This document shows, piece after piece, positions 52,288 to 61,596 of a DNA stretch of 64,000 nt (within the stretch, counting starts at the first letter, position 1; each line of letters begins with the position of its first letter). The translations under genes and the position numbers were made by a program. A model generated the notes under the pieces. It had not been told where the DNA came from and ran no database searches. It worked only from the letters and a program-made list of their open reading frames with translations. The stretch is from Desulfoscipio gibsoniae DSM 7213 (lineage in GTDB: Bacteria > Bacillota > Desulfotomaculia > Desulfotomaculales > Desulfallaceae). The stretch is taken from NCBI RefSeq assembly GCF_000233715.2, contig NC_021184.1, positions 2,132,001 to 2,196,000 on the forward strand, written 5' to 3'.

Positions 52288-54315
52288 TTATTCCTTTACT
52301 TGCTTGCGGATTTCCTCAACTACTTCCGGGTTAGCCAGGGAAGTGACATCTCCCACATCGCCTTTGTTGGATATCGAGGCCAAAATACGGCGCATAATTT
52401 TACCGGAGCGAGTCTTGGGCATATCGGGCACAATATGCACAGCACGCGGCCGTGCGATCTTGCCCACCACTGTGGACACTGCGTTGGAAATCCTGGCGGC
52501 AAGTTCATTGCTGGCTGTATAACCGGGCTTCAAAGACACATACAGGTCGGGCACAGTGCCTTTAATTTCATCCTTGGCAGCGATAACTGCTGCTTCAGCG
52601 ACATCCTCAACCGTAAGAGCGGCGGACTCAATTTCTTTGGTGCCCAGCCGGTGTCCGGCTACGTTTATGACATCGTCCACCCGACCCAGTATCCTTACAT
52701 AACCGTCACTGGAAACCACGGCGGCGTCGCCCGCCATATATGGCCAATCTCGCCAGTCTTTGCTGTTTTCATCTTTACAATATTTCCGGAAGTATGTGGA
52801 AACATAGCGCTCACGGTCTTTCCAAATGGTTTGCATTAGCCCGGGCCAAGGATTACTTATACAGATGTTGCCTGCCTTGCCTGCACCGGCAGGAATTTCG
52901 TTCCCCTCATTATCAAAGATCACCGGGTGAATGCCAGGTACACCCGGTCCGGCACTGCCTGGTTTCATGGGGCTGAGGCCAGGTACAGTGCTGCACAAAA
53001 AGCCGCCGGTTTCAGTCTGCCACCATGTATCCACGATAGCTGCCCGGCCTTTGCCCACCACGTTGTAATACCATCTCCAAACCTCGGGCTCTATAGGCTC
53101 ACCTACGGTGGTCATATGCTTGAAATTATAGTTATACTTGGCCGGTTCATCCGGTCCCGCCTTTCTGAGGCCGCGGATGGCCGTGGGGGAGGTATGGAAT
53201 ATATTAACGTCCAGTTCTTCAGCAATTCTCCAAACCCGCCCGGCGTCCGGGTAAGTGGGCAACCCTTCGTAAATAACAGTGCTGGCGGCCACGGCCAGTG
53301 GACCATAGACGATAAAAGAGTGGCCAGTGATCCAACCGATGTCTGCCATGCACCAGTATACATCCTCGGGGTGAATATCCTGGATAACTTTGGACATCCA
53401 GGCCACATAGGCCAGGTAACCTCCGATGCTGTGCTGTACACCTTTGGGACGGCCAGTTGAGCCACTGGTGTACATCAGGAATAAAATACCCTCGGCCGGC
53501 ATGGAAACCGGCTCTACCTTAATCCCGGCATACTGTTTTAGCAGATCGTTCATAAAATAGTCCCGGCCTTCGACCATGGGTGTCTTGGATGAAATTTTGC
53601 CGGGATAGCGCTGCCAGATCAATACCTTGTCAACTTCCTGGCCTTCTTTTTTAGCCACCTCCACTGCAAGATCACCGATGGCCTTGTGGTCAAGCAATTT
53701 GCCGTTGCGGTAGTAGCCGTCCATGGTAATCAGTATGCGGCTCTCAGAGTCCCAAATTCTTTCACCGCAGGCCTGGCCGCTGAAACCCGCAAACACCTGG
53801 GAATGGATAATCCCCAACCGGGCACAGGCCAGCATGGTGATGGGCAATTCCGGGGTCATAGGAAGGTGCAGTGTCACCCGGTCGCCTGCTTTCAGCCCAC
53901 AGAAGTCCCTAAGTACAGCGGCGGTTTCATTAACCCTGCGGTATAATTCCTGGTAGGTCATGTGCACAATGGGCTCATCCTCTGGCTCCGGCACATAGTG
54001 GATGGCAGTTTTATTTTTATACTTGGCCAGGTGTCTGTCCACACAGTTATAGCTGGCATTTAGCTTGCCGCCTACGAACCACTTCCAGCACGGTGCATCG
54101 CTGGTGTCCAACGTAGTATGCCAGTATTGGTCCCAATCCAGCAAATCAGCAAATTCTTTAAAGCACTCGGGGAAGTTATCCAGGCTGAAACGCTCAAATA
54201 CCCCCGGATCAGTCATATTGGCTTGACCGATAAAACTAGCCGGTGGTTGAATATACTCTTCTTCTTGCCAGTGTACAGCATAGTGGGCTCCACTATCATT
54301 ACCGGTTTGGGTCAT
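52288..54315 (-). CDS. acs: Acetyl-CoA synthetase (AMP-forming)
   Basis: 675 residues, the usual Acs length. The N-terminal domain, P-loop LMYTSGSTGRPKGVQHSIGGYL, adenylate-binding ADIGWITGHSFIVYGPLA and WWQTETG, and the C-terminal domain with DDVINVAGHRLGT and the conserved acetylatable Lys in RPRAVHIVPDMPKTRSGKIMRRIL are all present. It makes acetyl-CoA from acetate and ATP. It is followed by lytS-lytT. The 620 bases upstream hold no gene. It differs from the ADP-forming enzyme at 31361, so the cell may use either direction of acetate metabolism. Confidence 0.95.
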   Translation of the reverse strand: MTQTGNDSGAHYAVHWQEEEYIQPPASFIGQANMTDPGVFERFSLDNFPECFKEFADLLDWDQYWHTTLDTSDAPCWKWFVGGKLNASYNCVDRHLAKYKNKTAIHYVPEPEDEPIVHMTYQELYRRVNETAAVLRDFCGLKAGDRVTLHLPMTPELPITMLACARLGIIHSQVFAGFSGQACGERIWDSESRILITMDGYYRNGKLLDHKAIGDLAVEVAKKEGQEVDKVLIWQRYPGKISSKTPMVEGRDYFMNDLLKQYAGIKVEPVSMPAEGILFLMYTSGSTGRPKGVQHSIGGYLAYVAWMSKVIQDIHPEDVYWCMADIGWITGHSFIVYGPLAVAASTVIYEGLPTYPDAGRVWRIAEELDVNIFHTSPTAIRGLRKAGPDEPAKYNYNFKHMTTVGEPIEPEVWRWYYNVVGKGRAAIVDTWWQTETGGFLCSTVPGLSPMKPGSAGPGVPGIHPVIFDNEGNEIPAGAGKAGNICISNPWPGLMQTIWKDRERYVSTYFRKYCKDENSKDWRDWPYMAGDAAVVSSDGYVRILGRVDDVINVAGHRLGTKEIESAALTVEDVAEAAVIAAKDEIKGTVPDLYVSLKPGYTASNELAARISNAVSTVVGKIARPRAVHIVPDMPKTRSGKIMRRILASISNKGDVGDVTSLANPEVVEEIRKQVKE

Positions 54316-54938
54316 GATACCAACCTCCTCTATTTATAAATAATTATTTGTAATTAGCACCTAAGGATTTACTTTATGAATAAATGATCAATAAGACCGT
54401 TAATATTAAAAACCTGGTAATTGTTGAATATACTTCTTTTTATTAACCCATTAAAATACATAACCACTATATATTTAACAAAAATTGCTTGCATATATTT
54501 GTGATAAAAGTGAGTTTTCCGAGTTAATTTTAGATCAACTAAGCACCCCCTTTGAAAGATTTAACAGTTAAAGTTTCAATGAATTAAAGTTAATACGAAA
54601 ACGTTGTGATCAAGCAATGTGGTTGGTTTAGATTTTACCTTATGAAATATATAATAATGCCTATTTGTAAAAAAATTAAGAATATTCAGGCAAACGGTTT
54701 TATTTAAGTGTTGAATGGTTTGCTGGCAATAGGTTACCGTTTAAGACGGGATATGTCCGTCCAGCGCGGTTTTAGCAGTATACGGCGAAGAGGATGGACG
54801 GGGCTGACGTTTAAAGTTTTATTTTGCTAATGTGATTGGATAAGCGGGTTGTTGAACTGTGAGTAATACATGCAAATGGCCGCTGCATTTTGTACGCGTA
54901 ATAAAAAGAACCGGTTCCTGTTGGTGGAACCGGTCTTT
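54316..54938. other. Long A/T-rich intergenic stretch upstream of acs
   Basis: 623 bases between acs (minus) and the phosphate transporter gene (minus). No convincing ORF, no tRNA. A 7-base inverted repeat CCGTCCA/TGGACGG lies near 54757-54803, and a weak catabolite-repression-like match near 54596-54609 (11 of 14 positions). The terminator of the transporter gene is at 54908-54935. The acs promoter and leader must lie here. Confidence 0.5.
54902..54935 (-). terminator. Intrinsic terminator of the Na/phosphate transporter gene
   Basis: GAACCGGTTCC (54908-54918) pairs with GGAACCGGTC (54926-54935). On the minus strand TTTTTATTAC follows. It lies just after the stop at 54939. Confidence 0.85.
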
Positions 54939-56648
54939 TTAATTGTTAACCGCCATAGTAAAGTCATCGCAGGACATGGTCTTGTCATTTGTATGATGGC
55001 TGTTGATTATGTCGCTATCATCGCCCTGGGTAATGATTTCATGACAGATATTGCGTATGTGTTCGCTGATACGCAAAAAAGAGTTAATTAAATCCAGGTG
55101 CAGCGAGCTGGTAGAAATGGAAAGAGCTGTGCCATCCTTAAGCCGGTTAAAGTGCTGTGCTCTCAGGCGTCTTTCCATACGGGCCAGCTCGGGGTATCCG
55201 GTGATAACCTCGTTGGCCAGCTCGGCATCGTTGGAAGCCAGGGCTATATTGGCCATACGCATTAAATCCCCGAGGCGCTGGTGCATATCTTTAATTTCCT
55301 CCCACCCTTCCTCGGAAAACTGACACTGCTGAGTTATCTTACAGCTGGCTATATAGGTAATATCCTTTTCGATAATATCCCCAATGTGTTCTAAATCGTT
55401 AGTAATATGCATATGGCTCATGCTGCGGAAAAATTCCTTACGTGACAATGGCTGGCGCATAACGCTGGTCAAATAATTGGTTACGGACTTACACAATATA
55501 TCAAGGTAATCCTCTGTTTTATTGATTTTGTCCAGCAACCCAATATCGCTTTTTTCAAAAATCTTAATGATCGATTGTATCATATCAAATACCTGATCGG
55601 CAGCGTGGTTTATTTCCTTGGATGCCAGCCCCAGAGCAATTGACGGTGTGTTAATTAATTTATCGTCCAGGTATTTAGGTTTAAGCTGCTTTTCCTGGGG
55701 TAATTTACGTTCTGGAACAATCATTTCCAGTAACTTTACAAATTGATTAATAAAAGGTAAAAATACAATAGCTATACCTATATTGAAAAAAGTATGTGCG
55801 TTAGCTACCTGGTAGCCCGGTGCCGCTGTTAGTTTAGTCATCAAATAAGCATAGGGGTTGACAAAAGGCAGCAGTATCAGCACTCCAACTATCTTAAACA
55901 GCAGGTGAGCCGTGGCTACCCGCTGGGCCTCCCTGGAAGAGCCCAGGCCGGACAGCACTGCAGTGAACGAGGTGCCTATATTGGCCCCGAACAAAAGGTA
56001 AATGGCTGAGTGGAGGGATACCAGGTCCTGCATGGCCATAATCATGATGATACCCACAGATGCGGCACTGCTGTGTACTAAAAACGTAAATACAGCGCCG
56101 GCTGCAATGGCCAGCAGGGGATAATCGCTGGCGCTCATCAGCATTTGGCGGAATATGGGCTCGTCTTTAAGCGGCTGCATAGTATCGGCCATCATTTTTA
56201 AACCCAAAAACAGCAAGCCGAATCCTAAAAGCACCTGCCCCACCCGCTTGTATTTATCCCTTTTGGAGAAAAATATAATGGTGGCACCAATACCCACAAT
56301 GGGTAACGAAATTTCGGTAACTTTAAGGGCGATCAGCTGGGCGGTGATGGTGGTTCCGATATCAGACCCCAGAATTACCCCCAGGGTTTGTTTTAAGGAC
56401 ATTATGGAAGCGCTGGTCAGGCCAACAAGAATTACGGTGGTGGCAGTGCTGCTTTGAAAAAGCATGGTCACTAGGGCTCCTACAATAAGCGCAGTGAAGC
56501 GGTTGTGGGTGAGGGTGCTAAGGATGCTCCTGAGCCTGTGTCCGGCAATTTTCTGCAACCCTTCACTCATAATGAACATACCATATAGCAATAGCCCCAT
56601 GCCACCCAGCAATCCCACCAGCACTGATTGCCAAAGTTCCATTCTCAA
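54939..56648 (-). CDS. Na+/phosphate cotransporter (NptA/YjbB type) with PhoU-like tail
   Basis: 569 residues. Two inverted Na_Pi_cotrans repeats (about 10-310) carry the characteristic QSS-type motifs, LFQSSTATTVILVG and LVHSSAASVGIIMIM, the second with His for Gln. The C-terminal about 220 residues (about 345-569; NHAADQVFDMIQSIIKIFEKSD, ITNDLEHIGDIIEKDITYI) are PhoU-like. It takes up phosphate with sodium; the PhoU part may gate it. A single gene with a terminator after it. Substitution of Gln by His in the second motif is worth a check. Confidence 0.88.
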   Translation of the reverse strand: MRMELWQSVLVGLLGGMGLLLYGMFIMSEGLQKIAGHRLRSILSTLTHNRFTALIVGALVTMLFQSSTATTVILVGLTSASIMSLKQTLGVILGSDIGTTITAQLIALKVTEISLPIVGIGATIIFFSKRDKYKRVGQVLLGFGLLFLGLKMMADTMQPLKDEPIFRQMLMSASDYPLLAIAAGAVFTFLVHSSAASVGIIMIMAMQDLVSLHSAIYLLFGANIGTSFTAVLSGLGSSREAQRVATAHLLFKIVGVLILLPFVNPYAYLMTKLTAAPGYQVANAHTFFNIGIAIVFLPFINQFVKLLEMIVPERKLPQEKQLKPKYLDDKLINTPSIALGLASKEINHAADQVFDMIQSIIKIFEKSDIGLLDKINKTEDYLDILCKSVTNYLTSVMRQPLSRKEFFRSMSHMHITNDLEHIGDIIEKDITYIASCKITQQCQFSEEGWEEIKDMHQRLGDLMRMANIALASNDAELANEVITGYPELARMERRLRAQHFNRLKDGTALSISTSSLHLDLINSFLRISEHIRNICHEIITQGDDSDIINSHHTNDKTMSCDDFTMAVNN

Positions 56649-56791
56649 AACCTCCCCCCAGGCTTTAAATAATAATGTATAGTTAAGAAAATGTTAATAA
56701 TATATTAATTTTATATTAAGGAAATTGTACCATGTTTCACATTGTTTATGCAATAGTTATCTGATAATTATATGGCAGTTCGTTTAGCCAA

Positions 56792-57262
56792 TCAAGTGCC
56801 AATAATGGAATTTATGCTCGGCACCTCAGACTTTATCAGATCAGGATGTGCCCCATTGATACGCCTGAGTGCCCGTATAACCCCTGGTTTCAAAATCGGG
56901 TCGTCCATGAAGGAGGCCAATATGGACACATAGTCCCGGAAAAGTTCTGGCTGATGGTAAATTAACTCCCCGGCAGCTTCGGGAGCGACCCAAAGGGATC
57001 CGCCCGATTCATCATTTAGTTCCCAAAAAATGCGCCGCATGATAATCCTGGCCCGCTCGGGGTTTTTATGGGCGATGCTGTCTGTCAGCAATCCCAACCC
57101 CTCCACCGCCCGCTGGCGCAGTTGTCCATCCAGGCTGTATAGAAAAGAAAAAAGAGCGCTGGTTACCCGGCCTGGATTCTGTTCACCCAGGTTGATCAAC
57201 TGTCTATAGTTCCCATCTAGCAATGCCTGTTTAACATTTCTTTTTATGGCTGAATAATTCAT
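56792..57262 (-). CDS. HEAT-like repeat protein (DVU0298-like)
   Basis: 156 residues from ATG 57262, which follows GGGAGG; the longer frame reads through the inverted repeat at 57284-57347 and is not real. Helical-repeat pattern: NVKQALLDGNYRQLINLGEQN, RVTSALFSFLYSLDGQLRQRAVEGLGLL, WVAPEAAGELIYHQPELFRDYVSILASFMDDP and RALRRINGAHPDLI. The WVAPEAAGELI block is shared with proteins of sulfate reducers by memory. Function unknown; protein-protein interaction is likely. No operon partner. Confidence 0.7.
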   Translation of the reverse strand: MNYSAIKRNVKQALLDGNYRQLINLGEQNPGRVTSALFSFLYSLDGQLRQRAVEGLGLLTDSIAHKNPERARIIMRRIFWELNDESGGSLWVAPEAAGELIYHQPELFRDYVSILASFMDDPILKPGVIRALRRINGAHPDLIKSEVPSINSIIGT

Positions 57263-57283
57263 CTTAACTGCCTCCCTTTTGTC

Positions 57284-57347
57284 GGAAGCAAGGGGACGGT
57301 TCTCCTTGCTTCCGTTCTGGAAGCAGAAGAGCCGTCCCCTTGCTTCC
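57284..57347. repeat. Inverted repeat with 16-bp perfect arms
   Basis: GGAAGCAAGGGGACGG (57284-57299) is exactly complementary to CCGTCCCCTTGCTTCC (57332-57347). The 32-base loop holds related pieces (CTTGCTTCC, GGAAGCAG). It lies just upstream of the HEAT-like gene, in its leader. The GGGGACGGTTCTC core is a motif often repeated in clostridial genomes by memory. The rest of 57383-57636 is A/T-rich with no gene. Confidence 0.8.
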
Positions 57348-57636
57348 CTTCTCCTTGCCCCTCTTGCTTCTTTGCCGGTCATAGGTTATTTTACGGGTGG
57401 CCATATGATCAAACAACTGGCTCAATAGTTTGGTCCGCCTCCTTTATTTTTAATTGAATAACCAAGTATTACCTAATAGTTTCCATAGGCGCTTACATTT
57501 GTTAATAAAAAAAGTTTACTATTGATTAACTACGCTTGCAAGCTGAATCACTAGTCTTTAAAAAAAATTTTAGATGGTAATTCTTCTTAACTGATTATTT
57601 TTTTTAAGTAATTCATATTTACCATTTAGGTATAAA

Positions 57637-57690
57637 AATAATAAACAGGCCAGAAGCTATAGCCTCTAGCCTGTTTATTATTTTTATTGT
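57637..57690. terminator. Strong terminator of the formate dehydrogenase operon
   Basis: AATAATAAACAGGC (57637-57650) pairs perfectly with GCCTGTTTATTATT (57669-57682), with an inner stem. On the minus strand TTTTTATA follows, 78 bases after the fdhA stop; TTTATTG follows on the plus strand. Confidence 0.85.
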
Positions 57691-57760
57691 GTAATTGCAC
57701 AACTGCTCATTCCATCTTTGGCAAAGATACGCAAGTATTTGTGCATTTTTTGAAGATCAA

Positions 57761-60454
57761 TTAAACCGCCTTTTCCACTTTCACAGCGCATACCTTCAGT
57801 TCCGGTATCTTGGCCACAGGGTCTTTTGCCGGGTTGGTAAGCTTGTTGATAGCCACCGCCGGGAAGTGGAAAGATGTAAATACCAGCCCCTGGGGCACCA
57901 CATCTGTGACGCGTACCGCTACTTCCACCTGGCCGCGGCGAGAGGTTACCCGTACTTTATCTCCGTCAACTATGCCCAGGGCGGCGGCGTCTGCCTGGTT
58001 AATTTCCAGGTATTCAGTACCGTAGTGCACTTCCAGTGCGCCGGTACGCTGGGTCATGGTGCCTGTGTGGTAGTGGAAATGCCGCCGCCCGGTGCTCAGC
58101 ACCAGCGGGTAGTCGGTATCAGGCATTTCCGCCGGTGGAATATATTCCACCGGGTTAAATTTACCCAGACCCCGGGAAAACTTGTCCTTGTGCAGGTATT
58201 TTGTACCCGGGTGCTCGGCGTTGGGACAGGGCCACTGGATGCCGCCCTGCTCCAACCGGGCATAGGATATGCCTGCATAGGACGGGGTCAGGGAAGCTAT
58301 TTCATCAAATATGTCCGAGGTAGTGGGATACTGCATGGGATAGCCCATAGCCGTGGCCACGGCACAGATAATCTGCCAGTCCGCCCGGGCGTTGTACACC
58401 GGGTCGATGGCCTTGCGCACCCGCTGTACCCGGCGCTCGGTATTGCTGAAGGTGCCGTCTTTTTCGGCATAGCTGGCTGCGGGCAGTACCACATCGGCCA
58501 GGGCTGCCGTTTCAGTGAGGAAGATATCCTGCACCACCAAAAAGTCCAGCTTGCCCAGGGCGTGGGCTACGTGGTCGCTGTCGGGATCGGACAGCACAGG
58601 GTTTTCGCCCATGATGTACATGGCTTTTACTTCACCCGTTCCGGCTTTGTCCAGCATATCTCCCACGGTCAAGCCGGGCTGGGCGGGTAGTTCCGTCACA
58701 TTCCAGGCTTTAGCGAACTTGGCCCGGTTGTTATCCACTGTCACAGCCTGATAGCCCGTGAATACGTTGGGCAAGGCGCCCATGTCGCAGGCCCCCTGCA
58801 CGTTGTTTTGGCCTCGCAGTGGGTTGACGCCGCTGCTTTCTTTGCCGATATGTCCACACAGCATGGCCAGGTTGGCCACGGCAAATACGTTGTGGGTGCC
58901 ACAAATGTGCTGGGTGATACCCATTGTATATAATATGGTGGCATTTTGCGCCCGGGCATAGCCCCGGGCTACTTCCCGTATAGTGTCCGCAGCAATACCC
59001 GTAATTTGCTCGGCATATTCCGGGGTGTACTTAACCACAGTATCTTTAAGGGCTTCGAAGTCTTCGGTTCGATTGGCCACGAAATCTTTATTCCATAACT
59101 CCTCAGCAATAATGACATTGGCCAGAGCATTGAGCAGTGCTATATCGGAGCCCGACTTTAGCTGCATGTGCACGTTGGCCAGCTCTGCCATCTCGGTGCG
59201 CCGCGGGTCCGCCACCACCAGGGTTGCACCGCAGCGTTTCGCCTTTTTGGCTTTCAGGCTGATAATGGGGTGCGATTCCGTGGTATTAGTGCCGATGGCC
59301 AGAATAAAGTCAGCCCCGGCTATTTCATCAATACTGTTGGTCATTGCCCCGCTCCCAAATGCATTCGCCAGACCGGCGACGGTGGGAGCGTGTCAGAGAC
59401 GGGCGCAGTGGTCGATACTGTTGGTACCGAGTACCGCGCGGGTGAATTTCTGCAGCAGATAGTTCTCTTCATTGGTACACCTGGCCGAGCTGAGCACCGC
59501 CAGCGATTCGCTACCGTGCTGCTCCTTTACCTGTCCCAGTTTAGCGGCCACCAAGCCAATGGCCTCATCCCAGGAGGCTTCCACAAATACGCCGTCCTTT
59601 TTAATGAGCGGTGTGGTCAGGCGGTCGGGGTGATGAATAAACCCATAGCCGAAGCGGCCCTTGACGCACAGTGCCCGGCCATTGACATCGCCGTCGCAGG
59701 AGGTGACCCCCACTACTTTATTGTCCTTGACGTTAAGTTCAAAACTGCAGCCTGTACCACAGTACGGGCAGGTGGTTTTAACCTTTTGCACTTCCCAGGT
59801 TCGGGCCGCGGCACGCAGTCCTTTTTCCTGCAGTGCACCCACCGGACATACCGCTACGCAGTTGCCGCAAAAAACGCATTCAGATGCCGAAAGGGGCACG
59901 TCCATAGCAGGGGTGATTTTGGCGTCAAATCCCCGGTAGGCAAAGTCTACGATGCTCTTGCCCTGAATTTCGGCGCAGGCACGCACACATTTGCCGCACA
60001 ATATACATTTATTCATATCCCTTACGATGAAGGGGTTATCGTCCTCCAGTGGATAGCTGTGCTTTTCACCTTCAAAGGGCTCAGTTTTTACGCCGTACAT
60101 ATAGGCGTAATCCTGCAGCCGGCAGTCCCCGTTTTTGCCGCAGGTGAGGCAGTCCATCGGGTGGTTGGCCAGCATTAGTTCAAGTATGACTTTCCTGGCT
60201 TCCTGTACCGCAGGTGAATCAGCGTGTACCACCATGCCATCCGTGGCCTCGGTGACACAGGAGGCAGGTAAATTACGCATGCCAGGTATTTCAACCACGC
60301 ACATCCGGCAGGCACCAAACTTGGTAAGCTCCGGGTCGTGGCAAAAGGTGGGTATAAACACCCCTGCCTGGCGGGCGGCCTCCAGCACGGTGGTCCCTTT
60401 GGGAACGGTTACGGATATGCCGTTAATTGTTAATGTAACTTCCGCCACCGTCAA
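57761..60454 (-). CDS. fdhA: NAD-linked formate dehydrogenase, selenocysteine catalytic subunit
   Basis: 897 residues from TTG 60454 (after AAGGAGG) to 57761, reading through an in-frame TGA at 59395-59393 as selenocysteine 354 in DHCARL-U-HAPTVAGLA. N-terminal NuoG-like part: [2Fe-2S] Cys near 38, 49, 52 and 66, a HPMDCLTC-type cluster, and two [4Fe-4S] motifs (CILCGKCVRAC, CVFCGNCVAVC). The molybdopterin part begins with CPYCGTGCSFEL and ends with the dinucleotide-binding domain. It oxidises formate or reduces CO2 at a molybdenum/tungsten bis-pterin. Upstream NuoE/NuoF-like genes give NAD(H) coupling, possibly electron-bifurcating. Confidence 0.95.
59351..59389 (-). promoter_or_regulatory. 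SECIS-like stem-loop for fdhA
   Basis: Directly after the TGA on the minus strand. Outer arms GCTCCCA (59389-59383) and TGGGAGC (59357-59351), inner CGCC (59378-59375) and GGCG (59369-59366), and apical loop GGTCT. The GGTCT loop is the same as that in the E. coli fdhF SECIS, from memory. It is inside the coding sequence, as in bacteria. Confidence 0.85.
59393..59395 (-). other. Selenocysteine codon (in-frame TGA) of fdhA
   Basis: The TGA lies in CTC TGA CAC GCT, coding L-U-H-A. Sequence continues in frame on both sides with matching formate dehydrogenase residues for over 350 residues before and over 540 after, so this is recoding and not a frameshift or broken gene. Confidence 0.95.
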
Positions 60455-60477
60455 GTATCCCTCCTTCCCCAGTGTTA

Positions 60478-61398
60478 TCACTTAGTCAATTTAGATAATA
60501 TATCTTCTAAGCCCAGGGCCTCGGCCCAGGACACTTCCACAAACTCGCCATCCTTTTTAAGCTGCGGGGCTGCCGGTTCATCCAGGTATTTCAGCTCCAG
60601 TCCCAAACGCCCTTTTAGGCACAGGGGACGGCCGCTGCCAGGCTCTTTGGGCACCACACCGATGTTTTGGCCATTTTTGCTGAGCACCTCGAATGTGCAG
60701 CCACTGTCACAAAAAGTGCAGGTGACCTCCTGACGGGACATTTCCCAGGTCCGCCCTTTACCGGCCAGCGGCTTCCATGTGAGTGCGCCTACGGGGCACA
60801 CCGTGACGCAGCGGCCACAATATACGCAGTCGGATTCGCCCAGGGGGGTGTCCATGGCGGTAACGATTTTGGTGCCAAAACCCCGGTATCCGAAATCAAT
60901 AACGCTGCGCTCGGCTATGGCGTTGCAGGTACGCACGCACCGGCCGCACAGTATGCATTTATTGGCATCCCGAATGATATATGGGTTGGAATCGTCCAGC
61001 GGGTAGTCTTTGCGCTCACCTGTGAACCCGGACTCCTTAACGCCATAGCGGAATGCGTAGTCCTGCAGCCGGCAGTCGCCGTTGCGATCACAGGTCAGGC
61101 AGTCCTGCGGGTGGTTGGCCAGCAGCAGTTCCAGTATGGTTTTACGGGCTTCTACTACTGCAGGCGATTCAGTAAATACCTGCATGCCCTCGGTGCACTC
61201 AGTGACGCAGGATGCGGGCAGGTTGCGCATGCCCGGTATTTCTACCACGCAGATGCGGCAGGCACCAAAGCGCGGTATGGCGGGATCATGACACAGCGTG
61301 GGTATAAATATGCCTGCCTGCCGGGCCGCGTCCAGCACAGTGGTGCCTTTGGATACTTTTATGTTAATACCGTTGATGGTCAGGGATACGTAGGACAT
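60478..61398 (-). CDS. Iron-sulfur protein: truncated N-terminal copy of FdhA
   Basis: 306 residues from ATG 61398, preceded by AGGAGGG. It matches the first about 330 residues of the next gene almost in full: [2Fe-2S] (FGACRICVVEIPGMRNLPASC), HPQDCLTC, [4Fe-4S] motifs CILCGRCVRTC and CVYCGRCVTVC, the CTFCDSGCTFEV motif of the catalytic domain, and SWAEALGLEDIL. It stops just before the place of the active-site Sec. So it carries four or five clusters without a pterin active site. It could be an electron-relay or NuoG-like subunit. It ends 23 bases before the fdhA start. Confidence 0.85.
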   Translation of the reverse strand: MSYVSLTINGINIKVSKGTTVLDAARQAGIFIPTLCHDPAIPRFGACRICVVEIPGMRNLPASCVTECTEGMQVFTESPAVVEARKTILELLLANHPQDCLTCDRNGDCRLQDYAFRYGVKESGFTGERKDYPLDDSNPYIIRDANKCILCGRCVRTCNAIAERSVIDFGYRGFGTKIVTAMDTPLGESDCVYCGRCVTVCPVGALTWKPLAGKGRTWEMSRQEVTCTFCDSGCTFEVLSKNGQNIGVVPKEPGSGRPLCLKGRLGLELKYLDEPAAPQLKKDGEFVEVSWAEALGLEDILSKLTK

Positions 61399-61596
61399 TC
61401 TCTTTTCCCTCCTTTTTGCGAAAGAGTAGGTTCTAAGGCTACTATAACGCATGAAAACAGGCAGTTGGATTATCGGTGGGTAACTGTCGTGTTAATCGGA
61501 TCAATTAAGCGCAAATGTCTAAATGAACCGAAAAATTATAAGATAACCACCAGTTAACTCGTTAGTTGTACGACTAAACCCACACCGGCTGCAAGC

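Noticed and set aside
54596-54609. cre-like catabolite site upstream of acs
   Set aside because: Only 11 of 14 positions match, with mismatches in the conserved ends; noted only inside the intergenic entry.
54677-54745. c-di-GMP (GEMM) riboswitch-like sequence on the minus strand
   Set aside because: A GCAAACCATT-like piece is present, but the rest of the aptamer is missing.
57695-58690. 331-residue open frame on the plus strand
   Set aside because: Antisense shadow of fdhA; composition is typical of an opposite-strand frame in GC-rich coding DNA.
59345-59392. Frameshift or broken fdhA
   Set aside because: Reading through TGA restores a perfect family match with a SECIS-like hairpin, so recoding explains it.
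59168-60178. 336-residue open frame on the plus strand
   Set aside because: Antisense shadow of fdhA; no start site and no family.
60667-61557. 296-residue open frame on the plus strand
   Set aside because: Antisense shadow of the truncated FdhA-like gene.
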